Assembly: GCA_963575745.1 (NCBI GenBank)
Contig: CAUYUJ010014606.1
Span: 122,636-186,635 of the forward strand
DNA: 64,000 bases
DNA from: Prorocentrum cordatum
Lineage: Eukaryota; Sar; Dinophyceae; Prorocentrales; Prorocentraceae
Direction of reading: 5' to 3'
Part shown: positions 9,930 to 20,353 of the stretch, one piece after another
Layout: each line of letters begins with the position of its first letter
Position numbering within the stretch: position 1 is the first letter of the stretch
Notes under the pieces: generated by a model
Seen by the model: only the letters and a program-made list of their open reading frames with translations
The model's database searches: none
Told to the model about the DNA's origin: nothing
Program-made: the position numbers and the translations under genes

Positions 9930-12900
9930 TCAAGCTCGCGCAGGCCATCCCAGTTGCTGTCGGGCCTTCGCGCAAGCGATCTTCGTCGCGGCAATCTTGT
10001 CCGTGAAGAGCTCGGCAAAGGCCTTGGCGATCTGCTCCGGGGGGCCGGATTCGATGATGTTCCGGTCAGGCAAGCCGTGGCTCAAGAGTTGGTTGAAGCT
10101 TCTGGGGCGCGACAGGCTGACGTAGTAGGCAAGCCAAATGGACTCCTTCTTGAGTCCAGGCGGAAACGTCCAGTGCACGATGAAGCCTGGGTCCGTCGTC
10201 TTGCCCTGGACGCCATGCAGAGTCCCCTGCTTTTTGGGCAGCACGGTCAACTGCGTCCTGGACACCGCGATGGCCGGGCCACCTGTCTTCGCTTTGAACT
10301 TCCAGGGGCGCGCCTGCGGGGTGATCGCGAGCACTCCGCGCAGGTCGGGGCCGGCAGGCTGAGAAGCACTGCCAGCTGTCACCGGCGCGGCCTTCAAGAA
10401 AAGTTCATCGCTGTCATCGATCTTGACATAGACGGCCTTTGGCATGTAGTAGAGTACGACCACGCCGTCCGAGACAATGGACGGGCGGCCCTCCACCGGA
10501 GGCTCCAGAGCGTGCAGCTCTATGCCTACCACTTTGCCTGGCGCGCCACGGACATACTTCGGCGGCAAGACGGATTCTGTCAGGATGACCTCCATGCCAA
10601 CGAAGAGCGGCAGCAGCCCCGGCATTTTTGCGGTAGCGCCGATGTTGGGCTCCGCGCGCATCTCGTCGTAATCAGGCTTCGCGAGGCGCGCAGCTGGTCT
10701 GTCGATTGCTGGGACGTAAAAGAGCAGCTGGCCAGCATCGTGCGCATCAAGCTTGGCCTGTGCATGCATGGCGTAAGAGACGATGCGCCACTCATAGGCC
10801 GACTCGTACCAGCCTCGTGCTGCACGCAACCGAGGGTCCCACTGAGGTGGCTGAGCGGCTTGGCTGCTGCTGGCAGCAGGCTGAGCAGCACCGCTAGAGC
10901 TAACGACCTCTGTTTTGACGATCGCCTGCCAGCTCTCGTCAGAGATCTTTTTTCCGCCTGGAGTTCTCATGGCGTGGAGAACCTCGAGTTGCAACGGGTC
11001 TGTAAAGCGCTGCATCTGCACGAAATCGATGACGTACTCGATGTCGGCGAGCAACTTCCTACCCTGTTGGTGTTCGTAGGATTGGCCCGCGTGAGGCGCC
11101 AGCAGGGAAGCGGTGGCGGGGACTGGCGGCAACTGGTAGAAGTCTCCGCACAAGATCTTCACAGGCATGCGTCCCCACGTCTCCTGCGGGCGCATGTACT
11201 TCGTGGGGCCCAGGTTGTAGCGCAACGCCCTGCCGTAGGTCGTGCGCAGTGCATCTGCATGCAGCAAAGGCCCCGGCACAGCACCCAGCTCATCGATCAC
11301 GTCGACGCCGAGTGTGCCTGTGAGGCGATCCAGCTTTTTCTGCGTCTGTGGCGTCAAGCGCAGCCTGGCTGTCTGCATGGAATCCGACATGAGCAGGCCA
11401 TTGGAGGAATGCATGGTCCTGCCGCGCGGGCCGAGGTTGTGTGCGGCGTGGTTGGACTGCGCTTTGCCGAGGTACCCCTGCTCGCCGAAGTAAGTGATGG
11501 CCATCGGCTCCACCACTTTGGAGAGGGTGCGCGTCTTGCCGACACCGCCTCCACCGAGCCAGATCGCTCTGTGGTTGCCTGTCGCGGACGCCACGGGGAG
11601 GAGATGCGTTGTCTTGTCTGGTCTGCCGTCAAAACGTTTCTGCAGAGACAACGCAAACAACGCCACCGCGTCAATCTGCTCCTCCGTGCAGTGGGCATCA
11701 GTGACGAGCTTCCACGCAACAGCCGCCGGGCCCTGCATGGCCAAGAGCTGCGGAACGAGTTCTGGTTGGGCGTCCTCGGCAGCAGGCTGAGGAGCACCGC
11801 TGGGGAGCCAGTCGTCCGCAGCATCGGGCAAGATCTCTCCATCCGGGCTCGCTTGCTTCTTTTGGAGCGCAATGCTTTGCCGCTGTAGGGCGAGCATGTC
11901 AGAAAAGGTCTCGTCCAGCCGCGTGCCCTGATGTTCCCGCGCGCCGCTGCTGGCTGGCAGTGCAAAGCTTGGCTGCAGCATGCCGCTGTACGCTCTGTCG
12001 AGGTTCTTCAACTGCTTATCGGCGTAGCTGAGGCGGCCCTTCTGGTCCAAGCGCTGCAGTTGGTCTTGCTGTAGGGCCAGCTCGGTTGCTCTGACGTGGT
12101 CCCGCAGCGGAAACCGGGAGATCTCGGTAATCTCGGCGTCCTCCACGTCCTCCTCTACGTCGCTGCCGCCGCCTCCACCCACGTCAACGAGCTCCAGCGG
12201 GACTCGCCCCTTGAGCCCTTCGGCATCGCTCGCGGAGTCTTCATCCGCCTCGAGGTGTGCAGTCGTTGCTGGCCGAGGCTTAACCCGCGCCTCCGCCGCG
12301 AGGTCCACGTGCGCCAGCACGTCTCGCGCCACGTGCGCGCAGAACTCCGCCAGGGTGCACTGTTCCTCGTGCCACCGGCAGTGGTGGTCACTGAAGGCGA
12401 GGATGCGCCGTGCCGCCTCCGCTGGCATGCGCCGCGCCAGCTGGGACCTTGCGAAGTGCGCTAGGCTGAGGAGCACCAGCTCGCCCTCCTCGAGGTTCGC
12501 CCGGGGCTCTTTCAGCTCGGAGAAGAGGGTCGTGTCCGCGAGCACGAGCCTCTTGCGGGCCAGGCGGCTCCTGGAGTCTGCGCGCGCTGCCAACACGTGG
12601 ATCTCCGCGCACCGAAGCCGCCACGCCCGCTCGAACGAGTATGGGCGCACGGCGGGGCAGTCGCAGTTCCTCAGCATATGGCTGTACTGAGTAACGCAGC
12701 CACAAGAGAGGGGACACTCGCACGCCCAAGGCGTGAAGAGGAGGGCCTTGAAGAGCGAGTTCTGCTCGGGGTCCTGTGCCCAGGTCGGGCACTGGAAGCC
12801 ATCGATGGTGGGGACGGAACTCCGCGTCAAGTGGACCTCCTGCATGCACCGCGGAGCCAAGACGTAGTGGCTGTCGAAGGCGAAGAATCGCGGTCCAGAA

Positions 12901-15674
12901 GCTTTGACCCGGCTCGGCTTCAGGACTCGCCGGACGTACATCCTGTAGACGTAGTACGGCATGGTCTGCAGGCGAGGGCCTCTGTGGGCGTAGTCGTCGG
13001 CCGTGTTCGTGCTGGTGGTGCACGCGTGCATGTCCTCGCACTCCGCACCGCCACCTTGCTCATCACCAGCAGGAGTGTCTCCAGGAGGCTGAGGAGCACC
13101 GCTGGTGTCACCTGCTGCGTCCTCCTCCTCGTTGTCGGCGTCAGGGATCTGGATGCGGACTGCTTGTATTGGCACCTGATCATTATGCGTCTCCCCGCCC
13201 GAACCTTCATGGTTTAGCAAGCGTTTGCACTGCTGGCAGGCCCACTGTAGTTGTCTCGTGAAGAGCCGCACATTGTGGTGCGACTGGAGGCAGTCGCCGC
13301 CTGTGAGGATATGCACGGCCACCTCCGTCGTGGAGAGCCAGAAGCACCGGTTCGCCATCGACGCCAGGCGGATACAGACCCGCCGAGCGCGGCGAGCGAG
13401 ATCCTCGCGCGTCCGGCCCCGTTTGGCCAGCGTCTGGTCCTCGCCATCAGCGCCGCCCTCACTGAGCACCTTCCGGGCTTCCTCCTCCTTCTCGTCCCTC
13501 TCCTGCTGCTCCAGACGCTGCATGCCGGTGAGCATGGACTGGAAGAGCGGCGTCATGGACTCCATCATCTTGCCCTGGTACTTCGTGATGTAGAAGTCCA
13601 TTGAGAAAGCCTTCTGGAAAGCAGCTTGGAAGCTCTCCACGACAGATGCATCTGTCGGATGCAAGGAGCCACAACCGTAGAGCCACTTTTTGCGGCCGCC
13701 GAGTTGTTTGGATGAGCGCAATGCGATTGCCGACTCTGGGTTCTTCATGCTGGCCGTTTTCTTGGTAAGCCTTCTGCGCTTGGCCAGCTGAACTGGGGCG
13801 GCCGCAGGCAGCCCGTCCTGGGCAGGCTGAGGAGCACCACCAGGCTGAAGCACTTTTGCTGCCTCGGCAGACTCGTCAGGCGCGCACATCAAGAACTGGA
13901 AATCCACGTTGCACCGGCTGGTCACTTGAGAGACGTCGTTGCTGGAGCTCCTGAACGGCTGGTCGCGTTTGACCTGGCAGCGGCACCGCTGGTTGCGGTC
14001 ATCAGAGAAGTCGATGAACGGAGTCCGGACCAAAGGCTTGCCGCGCCGACGCACTCGCTTGGTGCGGCCTGCTAGACATAGCTGCTGGATGCGAAAGAAC
14101 CAGAAGCGGCACGACGGGGTTCTGTTCGAGCGCAGACTCTCTTTGGCCTCGAGCTTCTTCTTGACGTACTTGACGCACGTCTCGGTGCAGTCGTGCTCGT
14201 GGTTGGAGCAGATGTTGCAAAAGAAGTCATGGCTAAACGCTACCGCCCAAGCCTCCGCATCTGCGGTAATCTCCTCGACCGAAGCCGGCGAGCCATCGGG
14301 CTTGAGGACTTCCTGAATCGCTCCATCCTCGTTCGTCTGGAAGAGGCTAGCATGGCTGGCTGCCATGGCAGGCTGAGGAGCGCCACCTAGCTGCCCGAAG
14401 CTAGTTCGTTGGCGGTAGCTTGGAAACGTAGACTGAAAGGCTCCTGTGAGCGGGAGGCCCCGGTACGCTGCAGCGCCGATTGCAGGCATCCGGTTCTCTG
14501 CGGCTGCCCGCGCTCGCTCCTCCACCAGGTGCGGCTGCTCCACTGGCGGGCCGAGAGGCACCTCGTCGCGCAGGGTGCCGTCCTCCTCTTCCCCTCCGTC
14601 CATGCGGCTCTGTCGTTGCTGCCTGGCTGTGAAAGGCTCTGGCGCGACGTCAGGAAGCCCCAGCTGCCGTGCGGGCTCGTTGGCAGCTTCGTACTGCACG
14701 GTCTCCGCGGTGGAAAGAAGCGCAGTTCGCAGCTCCCGAGCGGCGGTGCGCAGGCCTCCGACCACTGCCGACCGCAGCCACGCCATCGTAGGCCCGATGA
14801 CGCTGTGGCCTTTGCCGTGGCCGTGCGTGAAGCCCCGACCCTGTGCTTCGAAAGGCGCTTGCACATCAGTGGTGCCTGGGGCCACGCACGGCTGCAGAGA
14901 CGCTGCCACGTCGTCCTCCGTTGCCACCGCCTGTCGGGCTAGCGTTGTGCGGCCAACAAACAGGCGCTCTAAGCCGATGATGTAGCGGTAGTGAAGCTCC
15001 GTCATCAACAGGAAGAACTTGGCCTGCGCCCGCGGGTCTGCTGCCACTATCTGGTGCATACGCTCCAGAGAAGGCATGGTCGGAGCTGGACTCCGCAGGT
15101 CAGGGCCAGCAGGCTGAGAAGCGCCGCCGGCTCTGGCCACCGCGCCAACCGCGCCCCCGCGAATGTCTAAGTGGCTCCGCTTTCCGGGCCCTTCGTGGAG
15201 TTGGAGGACCAACGGGCTGTACGTGTCTGCGAAGTTCGGTGTGACGAAGAAGCTGGCCGCGCCGAACTTGAGGTTGTTGCCGTGCCCGTCGAAGCGGAGT
15301 GCGGTTTTCCGCCCCTCCGTGCCAGGGACATCGGAAGTGCTAAGTAGCAACGTCCTGAGGGCAGTCTTGACCTTGGCAGGCATGCCCGGGCGTGAAATGG
15401 CGGAGCCGATGCAGTCGGCCGGCTTAGCGATGTTTAGCGCCTCCATGAAATCCTCCGCCGACGCCTCTGACAGGATCTGGAGGTCAGTGCCGAAGCCTTT
15501 CCTGCCAATCGCCGCCCGAGTGCCTTTCAAGAGCCGCAGCCGGCGGATCACGTCGCCGAAGACGGCAATCAGCTCTGGCGAGCTGAAGCGGCTCTGGCAA
15601 GCTGCCTCGTAGGGCTCCTCGTCGGTCGCGAGAGAGTACTCGAGCTCCTCCAGGTTGATGAGGCGCCGTGCGAC
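9930..15674 (-). CDS. Helitron Rep-helicase, exon 2 (HUH/Y2 endonuclease and Pif1-like helicase)
   Basis: This is the rolling-circle replication half of a Helitron transposase, about 1914 residues, with no internal stop. HGHGKGH at 14805-14825 fits the metal-binding histidines of a Rep HUH nuclease, and YITKYQGK near 13570-13600 fits the Helitron two-tyrosine motif. Between them lies a Cys/His cluster ([15 protein letters not shown]). The C-terminal third is a superfamily-1 helicase of Pif1 type: GGGGVGKT (Walker A, 11534-11554), VIDELG (Walker B), CGDFYQLPP, and a late YVSLSRPRS motif near 10100-10124. The protein is expected to nick, unwind and transfer single-stranded element DNA in the nucleus. 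The exon is read from a GT-AG acceptor at 15674 and continues exon 1 in phase. Seven-residue SGAxQPA insertions recur throughout. Family assignment is secure; full catalytic competence is inferred. Confidence 0.85.
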   Translation of the reverse strand, partial: VARRLINLEELEYSLATDEEPYEAACQSRFSSPELIAVFGDVIRRLRLLKGTRAAIGRKGFGTDLQILSEASAEDFMEALNIAKPADCIGSAISRPGMPAKVKTALRTLLLSTSDVPGTEGRKTALRFDGHGNNLKFGAASFFVTPNFADTYSPLVLQLHEGPGKRSHLDIRGGAVGAVARAGGASQPAGPDLRSPAPTMPSLERMHQIVAADPRAQAKFFLLMTELHYRYIIGLERLFVGRTTLARQAVATEDDVAASLQPCVAPGTTDVQAPFEAQGRGFTHGHGKGHSVIGPTMAWLRSAVVGGLRTAARELRTALLSTAETVQYEAANEPARQLGLPDVAPEPFTARQQRQSRMDGGEEEDGTLRDEVPLGPPVEQPHLVEERARAAAENRMPAIGAAAYRGLPLTGAFQSTFPSYRQRTSFGQLGGAPQPAMAASHASLFQTNEDGAIQEVLKPDGSPASVEEITADAEAWAVAFSHDFFCNICSNHEHDCTETCVKYVKKKLEAKESLRSNRTPSCRFWFFRIQQLCLAGRTKRVRRRGKPLVRTPFIDFSDDRNQRCRCQVKRDQPFRSSSNDVSQVTSRCNVDFQFLMCAPDESAEAAKVLQPGGAPQPAQDGLPAAAPVQLAKRRRLTKKTASMKNPESAIALRSSKQLGGRKKWLYGCGSLHPTDASVVESFQAAFQKAFSMDFYITKYQGKMMESMTPLFQSMLTGMQRLEQQERDEKEEEARKVLSEGGADGEDQTLAKRGRTREDLARRARRVCIRLASMANRCFWLSTTEVAVHILTGGDCLQSHHNVRLFTRQLQWACQQCKRLLNHEGSGGETHNDQVPIQAVRIQIPDADNEEEDAAGDTSGAPQPPGDTPAGDEQGGGAECEDMHACTTSTNTADDYAHRGPRLQTMPYYVYRMYVRRVLKPSRVKASGPRFFAFDSHYVLAPRCMQEVHLTRSSVPTIDGFQCPTWAQDPEQNSLFKALLFTPWACECPLSCGCVTQYSHMLRNCDCPAVRPYSFERAWRLRCAEIHVLAARADSRSRLARKRLVLADTTLFSELKEPRANLEEGELVLLSLAHFARSQLARRMPAEAARRILAFSDHHCRWHEEQCTLAEFCAHVARDVLAHVDLAAEARVKPRPATTAHLEADEDSASDAEGLKGRVPLELVDVGGGGGSDVEEDVEDAEITEISRFPLRDHVRATELALQQDQLQRLDQKGRLSYADKQLKNLDRAYSGMLQPSFALPASSGAREHQGTRLDETFSDMLALQRQSIALQKKQASPDGEILPDAADDWLPSGAPQPAAEDAQPELVPQLLAMQGPAAVAWKLVTDAHCTEEQIDAVALFALSLQKRFDGRPDKTTHLLPVASATGNHRAIWLGGGGVGKTRTLSKVVEPMAITYFGEQGYLGKAQSNHAAHNLGPRGRTMHSSNGLLMSDSMQTARLRLTPQTQKKLDRLTGTLGVDVIDELGAVPGPLLHADALRTTYGRALRYNLGPTKYMRPQETWGRMPVKILCGDFYQLPPVPATASLLAPHAGQSYEHQQGRKLLADIEYVIDFVQMQRFTDPLQLEVLHAMRTPGGKKISDESWQAIVKTEVVSSSGAAQPAASSSQAAQPPQWDPRLRAARGWYESAYEWRIVSYAMHAQAKLDAHDAGQLLFYVPAIDRPAARLAKPDYDEMRAEPNIGATAKMPGLLPLFVGMEVILTESVLPPKYVRGAPGKVVGIELHALEPPVEGRPSIVSDGVVVLYYMPKAVYVKIDDSDELFLKAAPVTAGSASQPAGPDLRGVLAITPQARPWKFKAKTGGPAIAVSRTQLTVLPKKQGTLHGVQGKTTDPGFIVHWTFPPGLKKESIWLAYYVSLSRPRSFNQLLSHGLPDRNIIESGPPEQIAKAFAELFTDKIAATKIACAKARQQLGWPARA

Positions 15675-16191
15675 CTCGAAGGACGAAGAAACGAGACACT
15701 GCTATGAAGACATGTAGGTCCAAACGCAACTTTGCGTTCAACGGATGTATGTCCAAACGAGACACTGCTATCAACACATGTAGGTCCAAACGAGACACTG
15801 CGATCAACGCATGTACGTCCAAACGGGGCACTGCTATCAACACATGTAGGTCCAAACGGAACAATGCTATCAATAGATATAGGTCCAAACGAGACACTGC
15901 TATCAACATGTGTAGGTCCAAACGAGACACTGCTATCGACACATGTAAGTCCAAACGAGACAGTGGTATCAGTGGGTGTAGATCCAAACGAGACACTGTT
16001 ATCAACACATGTAGGTCCAAACGAGACACTGCTATCAACGCACGTAGGTACAAACAAGACACTGCGATCAATGGATGTAGGCCTCCACGAGACACTGCTA
16101 TCAACACATGTAGGTCCAAACGACACACTGCTATCAATGGATCGACTCCACTATCAACACTGGTAGCATAAGTAGTATTCCTGGGGAAGAC
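15675..16191 (-). other. Predicted GT-AG intron made of 33-bp tandem repeats
   Basis: The donor (CAG|GTCTTC) follows 16192 and the acceptor (TTCGAG|GTCGC) precedes 15674. Both flanking exons are in codon phase 0, so splicing joins LFEQ to [15 protein letters not shown] without a shift. About 14 imperfect copies of a 33-bp unit fill 15700-16160; a typical core is GAGACACTGCTATCAAC on the plus strand. Because 33 is divisible by three the array also stays open in some frames, which falsely extends exon 1. The alternative is a minisatellite insertion that broke the gene, but exact splice sites with conserved phase favour an intron. Confidence 0.7.
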
Positions 16192-19100
16192 CTGTTCGAA
16201 CAGCATGGGCCGCTCCCGCTCGAGGTTCGGCGCGCCGTCCCCGAACCAGAACTCTGTGTAGCACGCCGGCCAAGACCTGCTGTCGAAAGAACTCAAGGGT
16301 TTCTGCGTAGGCACCGATAAGGAGTGCGGGCCCACAGCTCTGCACGCGTCTGCTCCTGCTTGCGCTTTCTCCAGCACCACCTGCGCTCGCTCGTCGAACG
16401 AACGAGCAGCACTCTGTACATCGAGAACCATGCTGCGCATCGTATGCCTGCCGCCCTCGTCGGCAACAGGCTGAAGAGCACCGCTGCTGTCTGCCACTGT
16501 CGGTGTCACCTCGTTCTTGGCGATGCGTGCTGCCTGCTCCTGCAGCGCCACCAGCGTGCCTTGCAGCGCTTGCATCATTCGGACTGGAGCGATGTCATGC
16601 ACTGGATCCACTGCAACTGTGACCTCTGCCACATTTTCATGCAGGTAGGCCATGTCAGGCTGTTCTGCTGCTTCTCCGTCTTTGTCTGTCTCTGTCTCCT
16701 CGTCAGACTCGTCTCCCGCCTCGTCGTCTCTGCCCACTTCCGGCGCCCTGGATGCTGGCCCCAACAGACGTACCGGGGCTTTGTCCACACCGTCCACTGG
16801 TTGCAGACAGGCTTCGATGTGGTCTGGCACGCCGTCCTCCGGCAACCGTGTCGGGGCAACATCCTCCCGGACGGATACCTCGGAAAAGGTTGCGCACTGC
16901 AGCTTGCGCTCCCTCACGATCTGCATATACTCGCCGCGCTTGACTGTTGCCCAGTACGCCTTGTGGAGTTTGTGCGCGGCGCCCGAGAAAACGATGTTCA
17001 GAGAGTCCACAAGCGCGCCCTGCTCCGGGGGCAGCTCCATGGTCGGGATTTGCGCCGTGGGCTGGGCGAAGAGGATAGTGTTGCCCGAGATGCCTTTCTG
17101 CTGGACATCCGGGGCGCCCTTGCCGAGGCGGACTTGCTTCCAACAGCATCGGCCAAGGGACGCCAGCATCTTAGTAGCTTTCGAAGCGTTGCGGACGAGC
17201 ATGAGCTCCCGGCCGATCCAGTTGTCGTTGACCAGGGCGTTTAACGGCATCTTCGGTTTCTTGGCGCACAGGTCATTGAGGCAATCCCAACAAACCCACA
17301 CCAACGCGTTGGCATCTCCCACCCCTGCGCACGGAGGCCTCTCGTCCGCAGGCTGAGAAGCTCCGCCGGACTTGTCGGCAGCAGGCTGAGAAGCACCGCA
17401 GGTTCCCGCCGTTGCTTCTGGTGGTGCAACCACAGGGACTCGGCGGGAGTGCAGCAGCCACCGCCACTCTGGGTGCTCCGGATGCTGAACGCTGGACGCG
17501 TGCAGCTGTTCACACGGGATCAGTGGCCACCGCTGCCTGTACCTGTCCACGTCCAGGAGCTTCTGCACGAGCTCCGGGGACTGCAAGTAGTACACCCCGC
17601 GGTGCTTCACCAGAGCACGCTTGGGTGGAGCATCTGCCTCGCCATCGGATAGGTCATCACGATCGCTTGCTGAGTCGGCGCAGTGCTCAAAGACACGCTC
17701 CTCCGGCACTGCCCCAAACAGGCTCAGTTTGTGGCGGTGCTCCAGGTAGTCTTTCTGCGCACAGACTACGCAGGCTGCCTCGCATCGGGGCACCGCCTCG
17801 CCGCCCGAGAAGCGGTTGCCCTTGCTGCCCGGGTGACAGAACTGCTGGAAGTGAGCAAAATTCTGCACCATGATCCTCTTCTCCTGGGCGGCTATCGGCC
17901 TGCAGCCGGCCTCTGTCATCAGGAACAGCACCCGTTTGCGGTATTCCGCCTCGCCCGCGTGGCCCTGCTGCTTGTGCCGCGCAAAGTCCTCCTCTGTAAG
18001 AAAGTCGCACTCGCAGAGCTGGCACACGAGCGGCCCCGTCATGACGGGGCGGGCGGAGAAGACGCGCAGCTGGCCCCCCTCCACCTCACCGCCGGGAACG
18101 TAGCAGGTCTTCCCCGCGGAAGCGGCCGACGCCCTGCGCACCCGCTCCGCGTACCGCTGTACGAATTCTTTGAGCTGCGCGGGCTGAGTAGCACCGCGGC
18201 TGGACACCAGCTCCTTGTAGACGGCAAGGCGCCGCAGGATTGCCTTGGTCCGGATGCCACTCTCCAGCATCAGCAGGTCCTGGTCGATCCTGTTCTGCGC
18301 CTCGTCAGCGAACCCTTCCATGGGGTTTGGGAGGGCCTCCGCCTCCGCGATGCGAGTCGCTGTTGTGTCATCGGTCTCCAACTGCTGGAGGGCCTGGAGC
18401 TCGGCCTCCTGCTCCGGGGAGAACTGCTTGGCCTTCCGTGCTTTCCGAACTAGCCAGCCTAGTTGCCGCTCTGCAACACTACGCCCGGCGGACTCCTTCG
18501 GAAAGCGGCCGAGGTCTCGCACCTGTTGCATGACCTCCTCGATCTTCGTCTGCTGCATGAGCCCGACGGGCTTCGTATCCGCCCGCTGCAGAGTTTGAAG
18601 CTCGGCCTCCTGCTCCGGTGAGAAATGTTTGGCCTTCCGTGTTTTTCGGATGTGCCAAGCCAACTGCCGCTCTGCAAGCGGGCGTTGAGCGCTCTCCTTC
18701 GGCCAGCTGCCGAATTCGCGCACCTGCTGCAGGAGCTCATCGGTCTTCTGCTTCCGCTTGAACTCCTCGGTTGCAGCACGCTGAGCAGCAGCGCTGACGG
18801 CGCGTGACTCCTCGAGGTCTTGCAATTCCAACATCACGTCACCAGGAATGCTCTCGCGGTGTTCAAGGAAACGTTTGGCCAAGTTGTTTTCGGCTCGTGC
18901 TTCCTCAGACGTTCCATGATTTCTGATCGGTATACGACCGAACTGCTTCACGTCCTCGACGAGCGTTTGCAGAGATCCGCTTAATGCAGAACGCTGAAGG
19001 GCAGCGCTGACAGCGGCTGACTCTGAAGGCGTGGCGCATTCGAGGGCTTGCAACTCTAACATAACGTCATTAGGAATGCTGTCGCGGTGGTCGGAGAAAC

Positions 19101-19635
19101 GTTTGGCCAACTTGTTTTCAGCTCGTACTTCCTCGGACGTTCCTTTCTTTCGCATCGGTATACGACCGAACTGCTTCACCAGGTCAACAATCCTTTGGAC
19201 AGTACCGTTCAACACAGCACGCTGAGGAGGGGCACTGCTCACTGCAGCAGGCTGAGGAGCACCGCTGTTGGGTGCAGAAACGTCAGGAGCATCAGAACGC
19301 TGAAGGGCAGCGCTGACAGCGGCTGACTCTGAAGGCGTGGCGCATTCGAGGGCTTGCAACTCTAACATAACGTCATTAGGAATGCTGTCGCGGTGGTCGG
19401 AGAAACGTTTGGCCAACTTGTTTTCAGCTCGTACTTCCTCGGACGTTCCTTTCTTTCGCCTCGGTATACGACCGAACTCCTTCACCAGGTCAACAATCCT
19501 TTGGACAGTACCGTTCAACACAGCACGCTGAGGAGGGGCACTGCTCACTGCAGCAGGCTGAGGAGCACCGCTGTTGGGTGCAGAAACGTCAGGAGCATGG
19601 CGCCCAGACCGAGAGCTACCAGCATGCCGCGGCAT
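16192..19635 (-). CDS. Helitron Rep-helicase, exon 1 (helicase-associated repeats and zinc-finger region)
   Basis: This is the N-terminal 1148 residues of the protein completed by 9930-15674. I prefer the ATG at 19635 (MPRHAG) to the one at 19866, because the stretch between them resembles the 33-bp repeat translated. The first 400 residues hold five helicase-associated-type modules with the pattern V..FGR.P...SEE..LA.R. The first two lie within a 306-bp tandem duplication. A C2H2-like finger (CQLCECDFLTEEDFARHKQQ) maps near 17962-18027 and a CVVC...H.H cluster near 17740. They are followed by a region ending in LNALVNDNWIGRELMLVR that resembles the DUF6570-like part of Helitron proteins. The last 40 residues (LSVPTQKPLSSF, TEFWFGDGAPNLERERP) run into the Rep domain across the intron. 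Confidence 0.75.
18988..19599 (-). repeat. 306-bp in-frame tandem duplication in the Helitron gene
   Basis: Two units, about 18988-19293 and 19294-19599, differ at about two positions. Each encodes 102 residues: one helicase-associated-type module, a linker, and one SGAPQPA insertion. The near identity shows a recent duplication, while the other three modules in the same protein are strongly diverged. Confidence 0.85.
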
Positions 19636-19744
19636 TACTGTGTACAGTGGGTGCTGGAAAGTTCCTTTGTAAGGATAGCTCGAGGCAACATGGCTAGGGA
19701 GAACTTGATCATGATGATGGTGATGAGGGAAATTCGTTGTGGAG

Positions 19745-20010
19745 GAACCTCTGATACCGACACTGCTACGCACATGGAAGGTGTCTTGAAATGAGGCACA
19801 GCCAGAGTTGATATACAATGAGGCGTTTGAAAACGAGACACTGCTATCAACGCTTTTATAACTCAACGACGTCTGATTTCGACACTGCTACGAACATGGG
19901 GGTTGTCTTGCAATGAAGCACGGCCATGACCTGATTTAGATTCCACAGAAACACATGCAGAATTGTTTTGTTTTTCAAACACCGAAATTCTCTGTAAACG
20001 AGACACTGTG
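19745..20010 (-). repeat. 33-bp-repeat remnants upstream of the Rep-helicase start
   Basis: Several words match the intron minisatellite: CGACACTGCTACGCACATG at about 19757, CGAGACACTGCTATCAAC at about 19834, CGACACTGCTACGAACATG at about 19883 and CGAGACACTGTGAACGAC near 19997. They lie in the probable 5' leader of the gene. They may mark a second, degraded intron or a spread of the same repeat. Confidence 0.5.
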
Positions 20011-20353
20011 AACGACTGCAGAACAGGCGCTTGTAGCAAAGGAAGTGCAGGCTGAGAAGCACCGCGGGCGAAGGTGAATGAATCCGTTGGGCAACGTGAG
20101 CACAGACCGAAACTCTGCGCAGGCACTCTCAAGGGAGCCAGGGCAGGCTGAGGAGGAATGCAGGCCGCAAACACTATTCGTGCACCAGACGCCACAACAA
20201 TAAATAGTGCAGGCTGAGAAGCACCGCATAAACAACGAAACTACCAAACGATATGTTTGAGGCAAACCTAGTTGGCATCCCGCAAGGCGCAAGACAAAGA
20301 TGCTTGCCATGTCCAGCAAGCTGAGAAGCATCGCTGACAAGACAGGAGAAAGC
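20010..20353 (-). repeat. Intergenic segment with four hairpin motifs
   Basis: The spacer between the two minus-strand Helitron genes carries the 19-nt motif at 20047-20065, 20209-20227 and, slightly changed, 20316-20333. A partial copy lies at 20142. Spacing is about 70-110 bp. No other gene is visible. Confidence 0.6.

Noticed and set aside
15484-15674. Continuation of the first Helitron frame to 15484 as its true C-terminus
   Set aside because: Past the intron the frame reads unrelated Arg/Ala-rich text, while the other phase gives the conserved Helitron sequence.
15700-16160. 33-bp repeats as a CRISPR-like array
   Set aside because: Units are directly adjacent without spacers and the context is a eukaryotic transposase gene; it is a minisatellite.
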